A stretch of 8,549 nucleotides of DNA from Actinomycetota bacterium (GTDB lineage: Bacteria; Actinomycetota; Thermoleophilia; Solirubrobacterales; Thermoleophilaceae): the NCBI GenBank assembly GCA_005883295.1, contig VAWV01000084.1, positions 1-8,549 of the forward strand, written 5' to 3'. Below, one piece after another: positions 1 through 6,292 of the stretch. Numbering within the stretch: the stretch's first letter is position 1; the number at the start of each line of letters is the position of its first letter. A program made the translations under genes and the position numbers. A model generated the notes under the pieces. The model was not told where the DNA came from and made no database searches. It saw only the letters and a list, made by a program, of their open reading frames with translations.

Positions 1-517
1 CGGCGCGTGCCGCGAGGGCCTTGTCGGCGGCCGGGAGGGTAGCGTCGGCGGCCGCCTCGTAGACCGGGAGTCGGGAGGCGTGAAGGGCCTCGAACTTCGC
101 CCGGTCGCGGGCGAGCGGCCTTCCCCTGCCGGACGCCCTGCGCCACGCGACCTCGCGGTCGACCTCGAGGTGCACCACCACGTGAGCCCGTAGCGCGTCG
201 CGCACACGGATGGAGCCCAGCGCACCGCCCCCGAGGGCCGCCACCCGCACATCGGGCCGCGCGAGCAGGTCCAGCACGAGCTCCTCCTCGCGGCGCCGGA
301 ACTCCTCCTCGCCGGCACGGTCGAAGAAGGACTCGATCGGCTCCCCGAGGGCCCGCTCGAGCTCGAGATCGGCGTCGTGGGCGCGCTCGCCGAGCGCGCG
401 CGCGACCGCACGTGCGGCAGTCGACTTTCCTGCGCCCATGAACCCGATGAAGACCAGCGCCGACCTGCCCCCCCGCCTCGACGCACGCTCGGGCCCCGGC
501 GCCGTCAGCGCCTCCAA
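1..517 (-). CDS. aroK: Shikimate kinase (3' end beyond window)
   Basis: Phosphorylates shikimate to shikimate 3-phosphate with ATP in the cytoplasmic chorismate pathway. Read from a TTG at 517, the visible 172 residues contain the Walker A loop GFMGAGKS (25-32), the D-x-D pair (48-50), the F-D-x-x-G-E-x-x-F-R block with Arg74, the GGG turn (96-98), the lid-like GRGRPL (130-135) and the terminal R-L-P-V-Y (149-153). This is essentially a whole kinase domain. The only in-frame ATG upstream of the catalytic core lies inside Walker A, so it cannot be the start. The TTG is preceded by GGGAG at 8 nt spacing and overlaps the end of aroC by 13 bp, which implies translational coupling. The frame is still open at position 1, so it may end just outside or continue as a fusion with 3-dehydroquinate synthase (AroKB), known in some bacteria. 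Family assignment is firm; the start codon is an inference. Confidence 0.93.
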   Translation of the reverse strand, partial: MEALTAPGPERASRRGGRSALVFIGFMGAGKSTAARAVARALGERAHDADLELERALGEPIESFFDRAGEEEFRRREEELVLDLLARPDVRVAALGGGALGSIRVRDALRAHVVVHLEVDREVAWRRASGRGRPLARDRAKFEALHASRLPVYEAAADATLPAADKALAARA

Positions 518-1668
518 TCGATCCGCTCCCGGTAAGCGTGCAGCGCCGCCAGGGTGTCGTCCACGTGATCGCCGCCGAACTTCTCGCGGTACGCCGAGGC
601 CAGCACCAGCGCGACCATCGCCTCCCCCACCACGGCCGCTGCCGGAACGGTGCAGCTGTCCGTGCGCTCGCGGAGCGCCTGTGCCGGCTCCTTCGTGGCC
701 ACGTCCACCGAGCGAAGCGGCTTCGTGAGGGTCGGCAGCGGCTTCATCGCCGCGTGCACGACGACCGGTTCCCCGGTGGTCATGCCGCCCTCCACGCCGC
801 CGGCGCGGTTCGTCTCGCGGTAGTAGCCCGTCTCCTCCGACCAGAAGATCTCGTCGTGGGCCTGCGACCCGGGCAGCGGGGCCAGGTCGAATCCGTCGCC
901 GATGGCGACTCCCTTCATCGCCTGGATCGACATCACCGCCTGGGCGAGCCGGCCGTCGAGCTTCACGTCCCACGACGCGTGCGAGCCGAGTCCCGGTACC
1001 AGCCCGAAGGCCCGGACCTCGTAGACGCCGCCCAGCGACTCGTTGGCCTTCCGGGCGGCGTCGATCTCCGCGACCATCGCCTCGCTTGCCGCCGCGTCCA
1101 GGCAGCGCACCGGCGACTCGTCCACGTGGTCGAAGTCCGTGGGCATCAGGCCATCGCGGCGCGGGGCCTCGACCGAGCCGATCGACAGCACGTGGCTGTG
1201 GACGCTCGCCCCGACCGCGCGCAGTAACACCTTGGCCAGCGCCCCGCAGGCCACCCGCGCGGCGGTCTCGCGCGCGCTCGCGCGCTCGAGGACGTTCCGC
1301 ACGTCCGTGAACCCGAACTTCTGCAGGCCGGCCAGGTCGGCGTGGCCGGGACGCGGGAGGTGCACCTCCTCGACCTGCGCAGCGACGGGCCACGGGTTCA
1401 TGCGCTCCTCCCAGTTGGCGTAGTCGCGGTTGGCGATCCGGATCGCGATCGGCCCGCCGAGCGTGCGGCCGTGGCGGATTCCGGCGGTCACCTCGGCGCG
1501 GTCGCTCTCGATCTTCATCCGCCCCCCGCGACCATGCCCGAGCTGCCGGCGCGCGAGGTCCCGGTCGAGGTCCGCAGGCTCCAGCTCGAGCCCAGCGGGG
1601 AGGCCCTCCAGCACCGCGGTGAGCCCCGGACCGTGCGACTCACCGGCCGTCGTGAAGCGCAGCGACAT
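505..1668 (-). CDS. aroC: Chorismate synthase
   Basis: Converts 5-enolpyruvylshikimate 3-phosphate to chorismate using reduced FMN, the last step of the shikimate pathway. The 387-residue product has the family signatures in order: GESHG at 9-13, the RRQLGHGRGGRMKIESD block at 40-56 (phosphate and flavin contacts), GHADLAG plus the LERASARET segment at 108-135, and RTDSC at 335-339. The length is normal. The open frame extends upstream to an ATG at 1743, but the extra 25 residues are Arg-rich and unlike the family. The family N-terminus begins just before the F-T-x-x-G-E-S-H-G motif, so the ATG at 1668 is chosen; its ribosome-binding site is weak (AGGG about 10 nt away). It is followed by overlapping aroK. 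Pilus and aro genes are adjacent here but no functional link is implied. Confidence 0.97.
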   Translation of the reverse strand: MSLRFTTAGESHGPGLTAVLEGLPAGLELEPADLDRDLARRQLGHGRGGRMKIESDRAEVTAGIRHGRTLGGPIAIRIANRDYANWEERMNPWPVAAQVEEVHLPRPGHADLAGLQKFGFTDVRNVLERASARETAARVACGALAKVLLRAVGASVHSHVLSIGSVEAPRRDGLMPTDFDHVDESPVRCLDAAASEAMVAEIDAARKANESLGGVYEVRAFGLVPGLGSHASWDVKLDGRLAQAVMSIQAMKGVAIGDGFDLAPLPGSQAHDEIFWSEETGYYRETNRAGGVEGGMTTGEPVVVHAAMKPLPTLTKPLRSVDVATKEPAQALRERTDSCTVPAAAVVGEAMVALVLASAYREKFGGDHVDDTLAALHAYRERIDWRR

Positions 1669-1741
1669 CGCCGTCAACCCTAGATGACCTATCCGCGGGT
1701 ATCCCGCCGCGCGACGCGCGAATGTAACCTTCCGGGCCCAC

Positions 1742-1987
1742 ATGGCCGGCTTCGTCGTCTTCTTCCTCGCCGGGTTCGTCTTCGGCTACGCCGCACCCGG
1801 CCTGTCGGCCTACCTCCCTGTGCTGCTGCCGCTCCTGATCGGCCTGTACACGGGCCTCACGCAGGGCTTCGACGCGCACGTGATCGTCTTCACCATCATC
1901 GGGGCCGGGGTCACGGTGATCGCGATCTTCCTGGGACGCGCGCTCGTGTACCGGCTCGAGGGTCCCGGGACCCGGCCCTCTCCTTAG
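1742..1987 (+). CDS. Small hydrophobic membrane protein, unknown function
   Basis: An 81-residue protein read from an ATG at 1742. About two thirds is hydrophobic, with likely membrane segments near residues 2-20, 22-42 and 46-66, short Gly/Pro breaks between them, and a short polar C-terminus (R-L-E-G-P-G-T-R-P-S-P). I do not recognise a family. Support for it being real comes from the strongly membrane-like composition, the fact that it fills an otherwise empty gap, its divergent position relative to aroC (73 bp between starts), and the perfect hairpin 12 bp after its TAG stop. Against it, no convincing Shine-Dalgarno precedes the ATG. A leaderless transcript is possible. It could be an uncharacterised conserved inner-membrane protein, and nothing seen here ties it to the pilus. 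Confidence 0.6.
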   Translation: MAGFVVFFLAGFVFGYAAPGLSAYLPVLLPLLIGLYTGLTQGFDAHVIVFTIIGAGVTVIAIFLGRALVYRLEGPGTRPSP

Positions 1988-1999
1988 ATCACCAACGGC

Positions 2000-2025
2000 G
2001 GAGGGCCCGCCGTGGCGGGCCCTCC
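2000..2025. terminator. Perfect hairpin between convergent genes, likely bidirectional terminator
   Basis: An 11-bp perfect inverted repeat (GGAGGGCCCGC, loop CGTG, then its exact complement) sits in the 68-bp gap between the small membrane protein (stop at 1987) and the end of the pilus operon (stop at 2056, opposite strand). Neither side has a T-tract, so this is the U-less hairpin type common in high-GC actinobacteria. Position and symmetry suggest it ends transcription from both directions. Confidence 0.65.
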
Positions 2026-2055
2026 TGCGCTGGCTGTGATCGGGAGGGGAAGTCT

Positions 2056-2894
2056 CTAACGGCCCGTAACGCCGAGGGCGGGCATCGCCAGGAGGGTGGC
2101 GTGCTCCTTGGCCCGCAGCCTGGCCGCCTTGCTGCTCTTCTTCGCGCTCGAGCTGCTCCCCGAGTTGTCCGGGGTGGTACTGCCCACGGCCTGGCTCTTG
2201 CTGAGCGTCTTCACGTGCAGGCCGGTGAGGATCAGCGTGTACTCGACCTGGCCGCTCTGAGCCGAGAGCGTTTCCTCGTTCTGCGCGCCGTCGGTCTTCA
2301 GGTACACGAACATGCAGTTGCTCCGGCTGGGCTGGCAATGGCCCTCCCCGTCCGCATGGAAGGCGGGGTCGGCGATGAAGAACATGGCCGTGTCGCCGTT
2401 CTTCACGCCCATGAAGGCGATGATCGGGTTGTTCCCGTCGGGCAGCACGTCGAGCTCGCTGATGCCCTTGTACGTCTTGATGTGCTTGCGCCGGCCGAAG
2501 CGCACGTCCGCCGTGTAGGTGATGTGGACGTCCCGCTCGACGTGGTCGACCCGGTGGTGCCGCTCGTACCGCTGGCCTTCGATGCGGCGCCCGCCGGCGT
2601 GGTCGGGCCGGTCGGGGCACCGATCGTGACGGCCTTGTCGCTGTTCGCGGCGAACGGGTTCTTCTGGCCAAACACATCGAGGTGCGAGGTGTCGATCGAG
2701 CTGGCGTCCAGGGCCACCGTGGGCAGCTTGCTCGCCCCCGTGGCCTGGCCCCCGCCGGTCGGGGGAACCGGCGACGAGGCCGACTTGGACAGCACGAGCG
2801 GAACGGCGAGCGTGGCCACCACCAGGGCGACCGCCACGGGCCAGAGGCGCTTGGCGCGGAGGTCCTGCCACAGATCCAGGAGGAAGGTGGTCAT
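2056..2894 (-). CDS. T4P operon bitopic membrane protein in the PilP position (frameshifted as sequenced)
   Basis: Last gene of the pilMNO block. The start ATG (2894) overlaps the pilO stop as ATGA. Residues 1-16 are cytoplasmic, 17-36 a single membrane segment, followed by a Pro/Ser/Gly/Thr-rich linker containing F-G-Q-K-N-P-F (75-81), which resembles the D/N-P-F motif found near the start of PilP/GspC-type proteins. The C-terminal half is a compact, probably extracytoplasmic domain with paired cysteines (C-x6-C in the G-E-G-H-C segment) and a Lys/Ala-rich tail. The reading frame breaks once at about 2525-2560: the total length, 839 nt, is one base short of a multiple of three. Restoring one base gives about 279 residues ending at the TAG at 2056-2058. 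The likely role is as an alignment-complex partner of PilO, from gene order. It is not demonstrably PilP by sequence, so no symbol is given. Confidence 0.75.
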
Positions 2895-3746
2895 GGCGTG
2901 GCGGTGGCGGTCGGGGTGGACGGCGTCGCCGGTGTGCCGGACGCCGGAGGCGTGGCCGCTCCAGCCTGGGTCCCGGAGGGGCCCTGGCCCGTGGCCCCGG
3001 CGGTGGTGCCCTGGTCGGGCGGCGTCAGGTAGATCGTCGCGCTGACGTCCGCCTTGAGCTGCGACGTGTTCTTCGCATCGCCCTGCTGGAACGAGAAGCT
3101 CTCGATCGTCATCAGGCGCCCGTTGACCACGATCTGGTTGTTGACCACCTGGACGAAGCGCTTCAGCCGGTGGAAGAAGTCGGCCAGGTTGAAGTAGCTG
3201 CCGGTCATGGTGAAGGTGAGTGGGACCGACTCGAGACCCGGAACGCTGGGGCTCGACGAGGGCGTGCCCTGCTGGCCGTTCGCGGCGTTCGCGTGCCTGC
3301 TTGGCGGGGAAGCCCTGGGCCGGCGGCGCGCCCGGCGCGGCCGGGTTGTTGCCGCCGCCCGCAGGCGTGCTGCCGCCGGACGGGCCGCCCGACCCCGCGC
3401 CGTTACCGGTCGAGAGAGGGCCCGGCTTGAAGTCGCCGATCACGACGCCCGTTCCGTTGGCCGCGCTGTCGAGCTGAACCAGGAGGCTCGGCATGTCGAC
3501 GGTGGTGGGCACCGCCTTGCCGAGGCGGAGCACGGTCGCGTAGTCGCTCCCGAAGCTCGCCTTGGCGGCCTGCAGCTGTGCGACCTGCTGCTCGGCCTCG
3601 TCGCGCGAGGACTGCGCCTTCGTGAGCTGCTGGCCCACATTCTGAGACGCGACGCGCTTGGGCGCCAGCAGGAGGAACCAGTAGCCCGCCACGAGGAGCA
3701 GCGGCACGATTATCGAGATGACCCGGCGATCGCGGTCGGTGATCAT
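2891..3746 (-). CDS. pilO: PilO-type alignment-complex protein (frameshifted as sequenced)
   Basis: Inner-membrane T4P protein that pairs with PilN to link the cytoplasmic PilM ring to the envelope complex. The N-terminus has a short Arg-rich segment, one membrane helix at about 9-28 and a coiled-coil-like stretch rich in Gln/Ala/Glu (about 37-65). A ferredoxin-like region follows (L-R-L-G-K-A-V-P then S-L-L-V-Q-L), typical of PilO. A Gly/Ser/Pro/Ala linker leads to the second half, which has the characteristic S-V-P-L-T-F-T-M-T-G-S-Y-F segment. The frame changes at about 3250-3330. The gene is 856 nt, one base too many, consistent with an extra base near 3291-3296; removing one gives about 284 residues. 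Both ends are fixed by ATGA overlaps, with pilN at 3743-3746 and the next gene at 2891-2894. The long low-complexity linker and the Thr/Pro/Ala-rich C-terminus are unusual compared with proteobacterial PilO. Confidence 0.87.
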
Positions 3747-4380
3747 GCTCCACCTCCGAGCGACTTGGGAACGCCGGTCGAGGACGTGCCCGCGGTCGGG
3801 TTGAAGCTGTTCCGCCGGTCGAGCCGGTGGTGCCTGCGTCCTGCCGGGTGATCTCGTTGAGCTGGACGTTCTGCGCGCCCGCCAGCTCGCGCAGGCGAAC
3901 CAGCGTTACGGCCACGGCGGCCTGTGACGGCGCGCAGCCGACCAGCTCGACCTGAGGGGTGCCGGTGTTGGCCGCCCCCTGCGGGCTGGCAGGCGTGCTC
4001 GAGGAAGAGGAGCCGGTGGATCCAGGCGCCGACGGAGTGCCGGTGGCGGAAGCGCTCGCCGAGGTGAGCCAGACGTCGTTAGGGAGCACCCGGGCGAGAC
4101 CGCGGGTCAGCCGCTCCCAGTCGATGCGGCCGGTCGCGAGTCCCCGCACGGACTGGACGCGCTGTTCCTTGACCTTGCTGAAGTCGCCGTACGGGGCGAG
4201 CGCGCTCGCGCGCGCCTGGGCCGCAGCGGTCTCGGCGTTGGCTGTGGCCACCTGGGTCTTGCGCGAGTTGATCGCGTTGACGGTCAGGACGTAGAGCACG
4301 ACCATCACGAGCAGCCCGCCGAGGATCCCGACAACGATGTAGGCGCTGCCCTGCTGGGGAAGAAGGTTTACGGCGTTCAT
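3743..4380 (-). CDS. pilN: PilN-type alignment-complex protein (frameshifted near its end)
   Basis: Bitopic inner-membrane protein of the T4P alignment complex. The first residues, M-N-A-V-N-L-L-P, carry the conserved N-L-L-P peptide by which PilN docks into PilM. A membrane helix follows at about 12-34, then an Ala/Gln-rich coiled coil and the W-E-R-L-x-x-x-L-A-x-x-L-P-x-x-V-W-L-T motif characteristic of the family. A Ser/Thr/Gly/Pro insert interrupts the periplasmic domain. Near the C-terminus the frame shifts at about 3812-3840. Without correction the frame runs on through pilO as Arg/Pro-rich nonsense. With one base restored it ends in S-L-G-G-G-A and a TGA overlapping the pilO ATG as ATGA. 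The gene is 638 nt, one short of 213 codons, matching a single-base loss. The start overlaps the pilM stop in the same way. Confidence 0.88.
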
Positions 4381-5309
4381 GACGAGCTCCCAAGCGCGAG
4401 GCCGGCCGCCACCGTGTAGCGGTGAGGGTCCTCGTGAAGCGGGAACTTGTCCGTGTGGAGCCGGCCCAGCGGCTCGGCCACGGTCACCGGCACCTCGATG
4501 AGGCTGCCGAGCTCCTCGGTGAGTCCGGCGCGGCGCGAGCCGGGGCCGGAGAGGACGATCTCGCCGACCCAGCGGGCCTCGGGCTGCGCCATGTAGAAGT
4601 CGATCGACATGCGGATCTCCTCGGCGAGCGCGGCCGCCACGTTCCCGTCGTCGGAGTCCCACTCGGTGGAGAGGGGACGGGTAAAGAGGCAGGACGTGCC
4701 GACGGCGATCGCGAGGTTCGTGACGCCGCCGAGGTGGCAGAAGACGCGCGCGGTCTCGGTGGAGTCCGACGGGACGGCCAGGGTGCGCACGAGCGCGAAG
4801 GCGTTGAGGTCGATGCCCTCGGGCCGAAGGCCGGCGCCCCGCACCGCCTCCACGACCCGGGCGATCATCGACTCGCGCGCGGCGACGACCACCACGCGAA
4901 GCCGCCCCGAGCCCTCCGGGCTCACGCCCTCGCCGACGACCTGATGGTCGAGGACCACCTCGTCGAGCGGCATGGCGATCGCCTCGGACGCCTGGAAGCG
5001 CACGGCGGCCGCGCGCTCCTTGTCGTCGTCGATCTTCGGGATCTCCATCTGGCGCACCACGATCTGCTGGTTGCCGATCCCGAGGCGGACGCGCCTGGGG
5101 AGCGCCTCCGCCTTGAAGAAGTCTCGGAGCGCCTCGGTGAGGGCGGTGACATCGGTTACCTCACCGTCGCTGATCACGCCAGGGGCGAGCTCCACGCTCG
5201 CCGCGCGCGTTACACCGTCGGACGAGGTCTGGACCGCCGCGATGAACGCGCCATCGAGGTCCAGTCCGACCGTCCCACGGTTGGAGTTCTTGCTCAAAGC
5301 CAGGGCCAT
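4377..5309 (-). CDS. pilM: PilM, actin-like T4P assembly ATPase-fold protein
   Basis: Cytoplasmic actin-fold protein that polymerises into a ring and binds the PilN N-terminal peptide, linking the motor to the envelope part of the pilus machine. The 310-residue product starts with the phosphate-1-type strand T-V-G-L-D-L-D-G (13-20). It has the PilM-typical stretch ending E-I-P-K-I-D-D-D-K and the following amphipathic segment around A-V-R-F-Q-A-S-E, and ends in V-A-A-G-L-A-L-G. At the second phosphate loop, where PilM and FtsA-like proteins usually have D-I-G, this protein reads H-L-G. Its nucleotide binding may therefore differ. The ATG at 5309 has AGGA at 7 nt spacing. It is followed directly by pilN (ATGA overlap) and preceded by its own sigma-28-type promoter candidate in the 57-bp gap after pilD. 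Confidence 0.94.
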   Translation of the reverse strand: MALALSKNSNRGTVGLDLDGAFIAAVQTSSDGVTRAASVELAPGVISDGEVTDVTALTEALRDFFKAEALPRRVRLGIGNQQIVVRQMEIPKIDDDKERAAAVRFQASEAIAMPLDEVVLDHQVVGEGVSPEGSGRLRVVVVAARESMIARVVEAVRGAGLRPEGIDLNAFALVRTLAVPSDSTETARVFCHLGGVTNLAIAVGTSCLFTRPLSTEWDSDDGNVAAALAEEIRMSIDFYMAQPEARWVGEIVLSGPGSRRAGLTEELGSLIEVPVTVAEPLGRLHTDKFPLHEDPHRYTVAAGLALGSSS

Positions 5310-5326
5310 GTTGGGTTCCTAGGGCG

Positions 5327-5353
5327 GTATCGACCGTTCGGGGGAGTCCTTTA
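5327..5353 (-). promoter_or_regulatory. Sigma-28/WhiG-type promoter candidate before pilM
   Basis: On the minus strand, TAAA (5353-5350) is followed after 15 nt by GTCGATAC (5334-5327). The sigma-28 family consensus is TAAA-N15-GCCGATAA, so spacing is exact, all four -35 bases match, and six of eight -10 bases match. Both halves share extended context with the pilin promoter (TAAAG and GGTCGATA). Transcription would begin near 5320, giving a very short leader that includes the AGGA ribosome-binding site before the pilM ATG at 5309. Confidence 0.6.
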
Positions 5354-5366
5354 GAGCGGAAGCGGG

Positions 5367-6113
5367 CTAGAGGAAGTGGTGGATGTAGAGGTGCACGAGC
5401 TGATGGCCGGCCAGAAGGCCGACAACGCCCCCGAGGGCCAGGAATGGAGCGAAGGGGACGCCCTTCTTGCGTCCCTGCGAGCCGTGACGCAGCATCAGCG
5501 CCAGTCCGGCGATCGAGCCCGCCAGGAACGCCACCAGGAGCGCCGGTACGACCGACACCCCCAGGTACAGCCCCATTACCCCGGCGAGCTTCACGTCGCC
5601 CATGCCCATCCCGGCCGGGTGGATGAGCGCCGCCACGAGCAGGAAGGTGAAGGCCCCGGCGCCGGCGATCAGGAGCTCCGGCAGCGCGCCGGTGCGGACC
5701 ACGGCGCTTGCAGCCGCTCCCCACACCGCCACGGGCAGGAGGATCTTGTTGGGAACGACCCGGTGCTCGAGGTCGATGTCGGCCACGGCGATCAGCATCG
5801 CCACGAACGGGAGCTCCACCGCGAGCTCGGCGTGCAGACCGTGCACGGCGGCGACCACAGCGAACAGGACGCCAGTGAGGAGCTCGACCAGCGGGTAGCG
5901 CGGCGAGATGCGCACGCCGCAGCTGCGGCAGCGCCCGCGAAGGAAGACCCAGGAGAGCAGCGGGATGTTGTCCCAGGGCCGGATCGGCGTCTCGCACCCG
6001 GGGCAGTGCGACGCGGGCGCGACGAGGGACTCTCCGCGCGGCAGGCGGTAGGCGACCACGTTCAGGAAGGACCCGATCATGAGTCCGAACGGCGCGGCGA
6101 AGGCGAGTTCCAT
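5367..6113 (-). CDS. pilD: Prepilin peptidase / N-methyltransferase
   Basis: Polytopic inner-membrane aspartyl protease that cleaves the class III leader of prepilins and N-methylates the new N-terminal Phe. The 248-residue product has the G-S-F-L-N-V-V-x-x-R-L-P-R-G-E-S opening (14-29) and the four-cysteine zinc-type module C-P-G-C (37-40) and C-R-S-C (62-65) that accompanies the methylase domain. The catalytic aspartates lie in A-D-I-D-L-E-H-R-x-x-P-N (Asp112/Asp114) and G-M-G-M-G-D-V-K-L (Asp173). About six to eight membrane helices follow the usual A24 peptidase layout, and the length is normal. Its substrate is presumably the pilin encoded just upstream at 6293-6742. The ATG at 6113 has only a weak ribosome-binding site, and no other start suits the family alignment. 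It ends 57 bp before pilM. Confidence 0.97.
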   Translation of the reverse strand: MELAFAAPFGLMIGSFLNVVAYRLPRGESLVAPASHCPGCETPIRPWDNIPLLSWVFLRGRCRSCGVRISPRYPLVELLTGVLFAVVAAVHGLHAELAVELPFVAMLIAVADIDLEHRVVPNKILLPVAVWGAAASAVVRTGALPELLIAGAGAFTFLLVAALIHPAGMGMGDVKLAGVMGLYLGVSVVPALLVAFLAGSIAGLALMLRHGSQGRKKGVPFAPFLALGGVVGLLAGHQLVHLYIHHFL

Positions 6114-6241
6114 CTTGGCTCTGGAAGGGTTCTCGGAGGGAATTCGGCCCGCGCGGTCGCGCCGGCCGCCAAGGAACAGATCGGCTCGCGCGGCCCGCTA
6201 CTTGAGGGCCTAAGGGCCTGTCTCAGTAGGGCCCTAGAACG
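6114..6241. other. Intergenic region between pilin terminator and pilD
   Basis: No coding capacity is evident in these 128 bases. They hold the pilD sigma-28-type promoter candidate (6178-6205), several GGGCC/GGCCC copies and one 10-bp palindrome (TAGGGCCCTA, 6227-6236). The rest is the pilD leader, about 55-60 nt from the predicted transcription start. Confidence 0.5.
6178..6205 (-). promoter_or_regulatory. Weaker sigma-28/WhiG-type promoter candidate before pilD
   Basis: On the minus strand, TCAA (6205-6202) is followed after 16 nt by GCCGATCT (6185-6178). The -10 half keeps the GCCGAT core but not the final AA, and the -35 differs from TAAA by one base. Spacing equals that of the pilin promoter. 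It lies just after the pilin terminator, where a new promoter for pilD and the genes behind it would be needed. On its own this match could be chance in GC-rich DNA; the two better copies nearby raise its credibility. Confidence 0.38.
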
Positions 6242-6271
6242 CGAGAGGCGGGCCCGAAGGCCCGCCTCTCG
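6242..6271 (-). terminator. Strong hairpin terminator after the pilin gene (TTCG loop)
   Basis: A perfect 13-bp inverted repeat encloses a 4-nt loop. Read on the pilin (minus) strand the loop is C-TTCG-G, the exceptionally stable UUCG tetraloop. It begins 21 bp after the pilin stop codon. Only a few T residues follow (GTTCT), so it may act as a partial terminator or 3'-end stabiliser, favouring far more pilin mRNA than pilD mRNA. Confidence 0.8.
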
Positions 6272-6292
6272 TACAACGGAATTACGGTGCGA

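Noticed and set aside
505..1687. Long plus-strand open frames opposite aroC
   Set aside because: Arg/Pro/Ala/His-rich composition typical of shadow frames in GC-rich DNA; the minus-strand aroC fully explains the region.
1669..1743. N-terminal extension of aroC to the ATG at 1743
   Set aside because: The 25 added residues are Arg-rich, absent from the family, and the conserved N-terminus starts right after the ATG at 1668.
1684..3045. 453-codon plus-strand open frame across the small membrane gene and PilP-position gene
   Set aside because: Arg-rich low-quality composition, crosses a terminator and two supported genes; a shadow frame.
2525..3840. Programmed ribosomal frameshifting as the explanation for the three frame changes
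   Set aside because: No slippery heptamer or consistent downstream structure is seen, and the shifts go in different directions (one extra base in pilO, one missing in the others).
3207..3851. Plus-strand open frame opposite pilO and pilN
   Set aside because: No recognisable domain, Arg/Ala/Gly-rich, antisense to supported genes.
6206..6236. Repeated GGGCC units and the 10-bp palindrome TAGGGCCCTA as a repeat element or attachment site
   Set aside because: Short GC-only units are expected in this base composition, and no partner copy or mobile gene is present.
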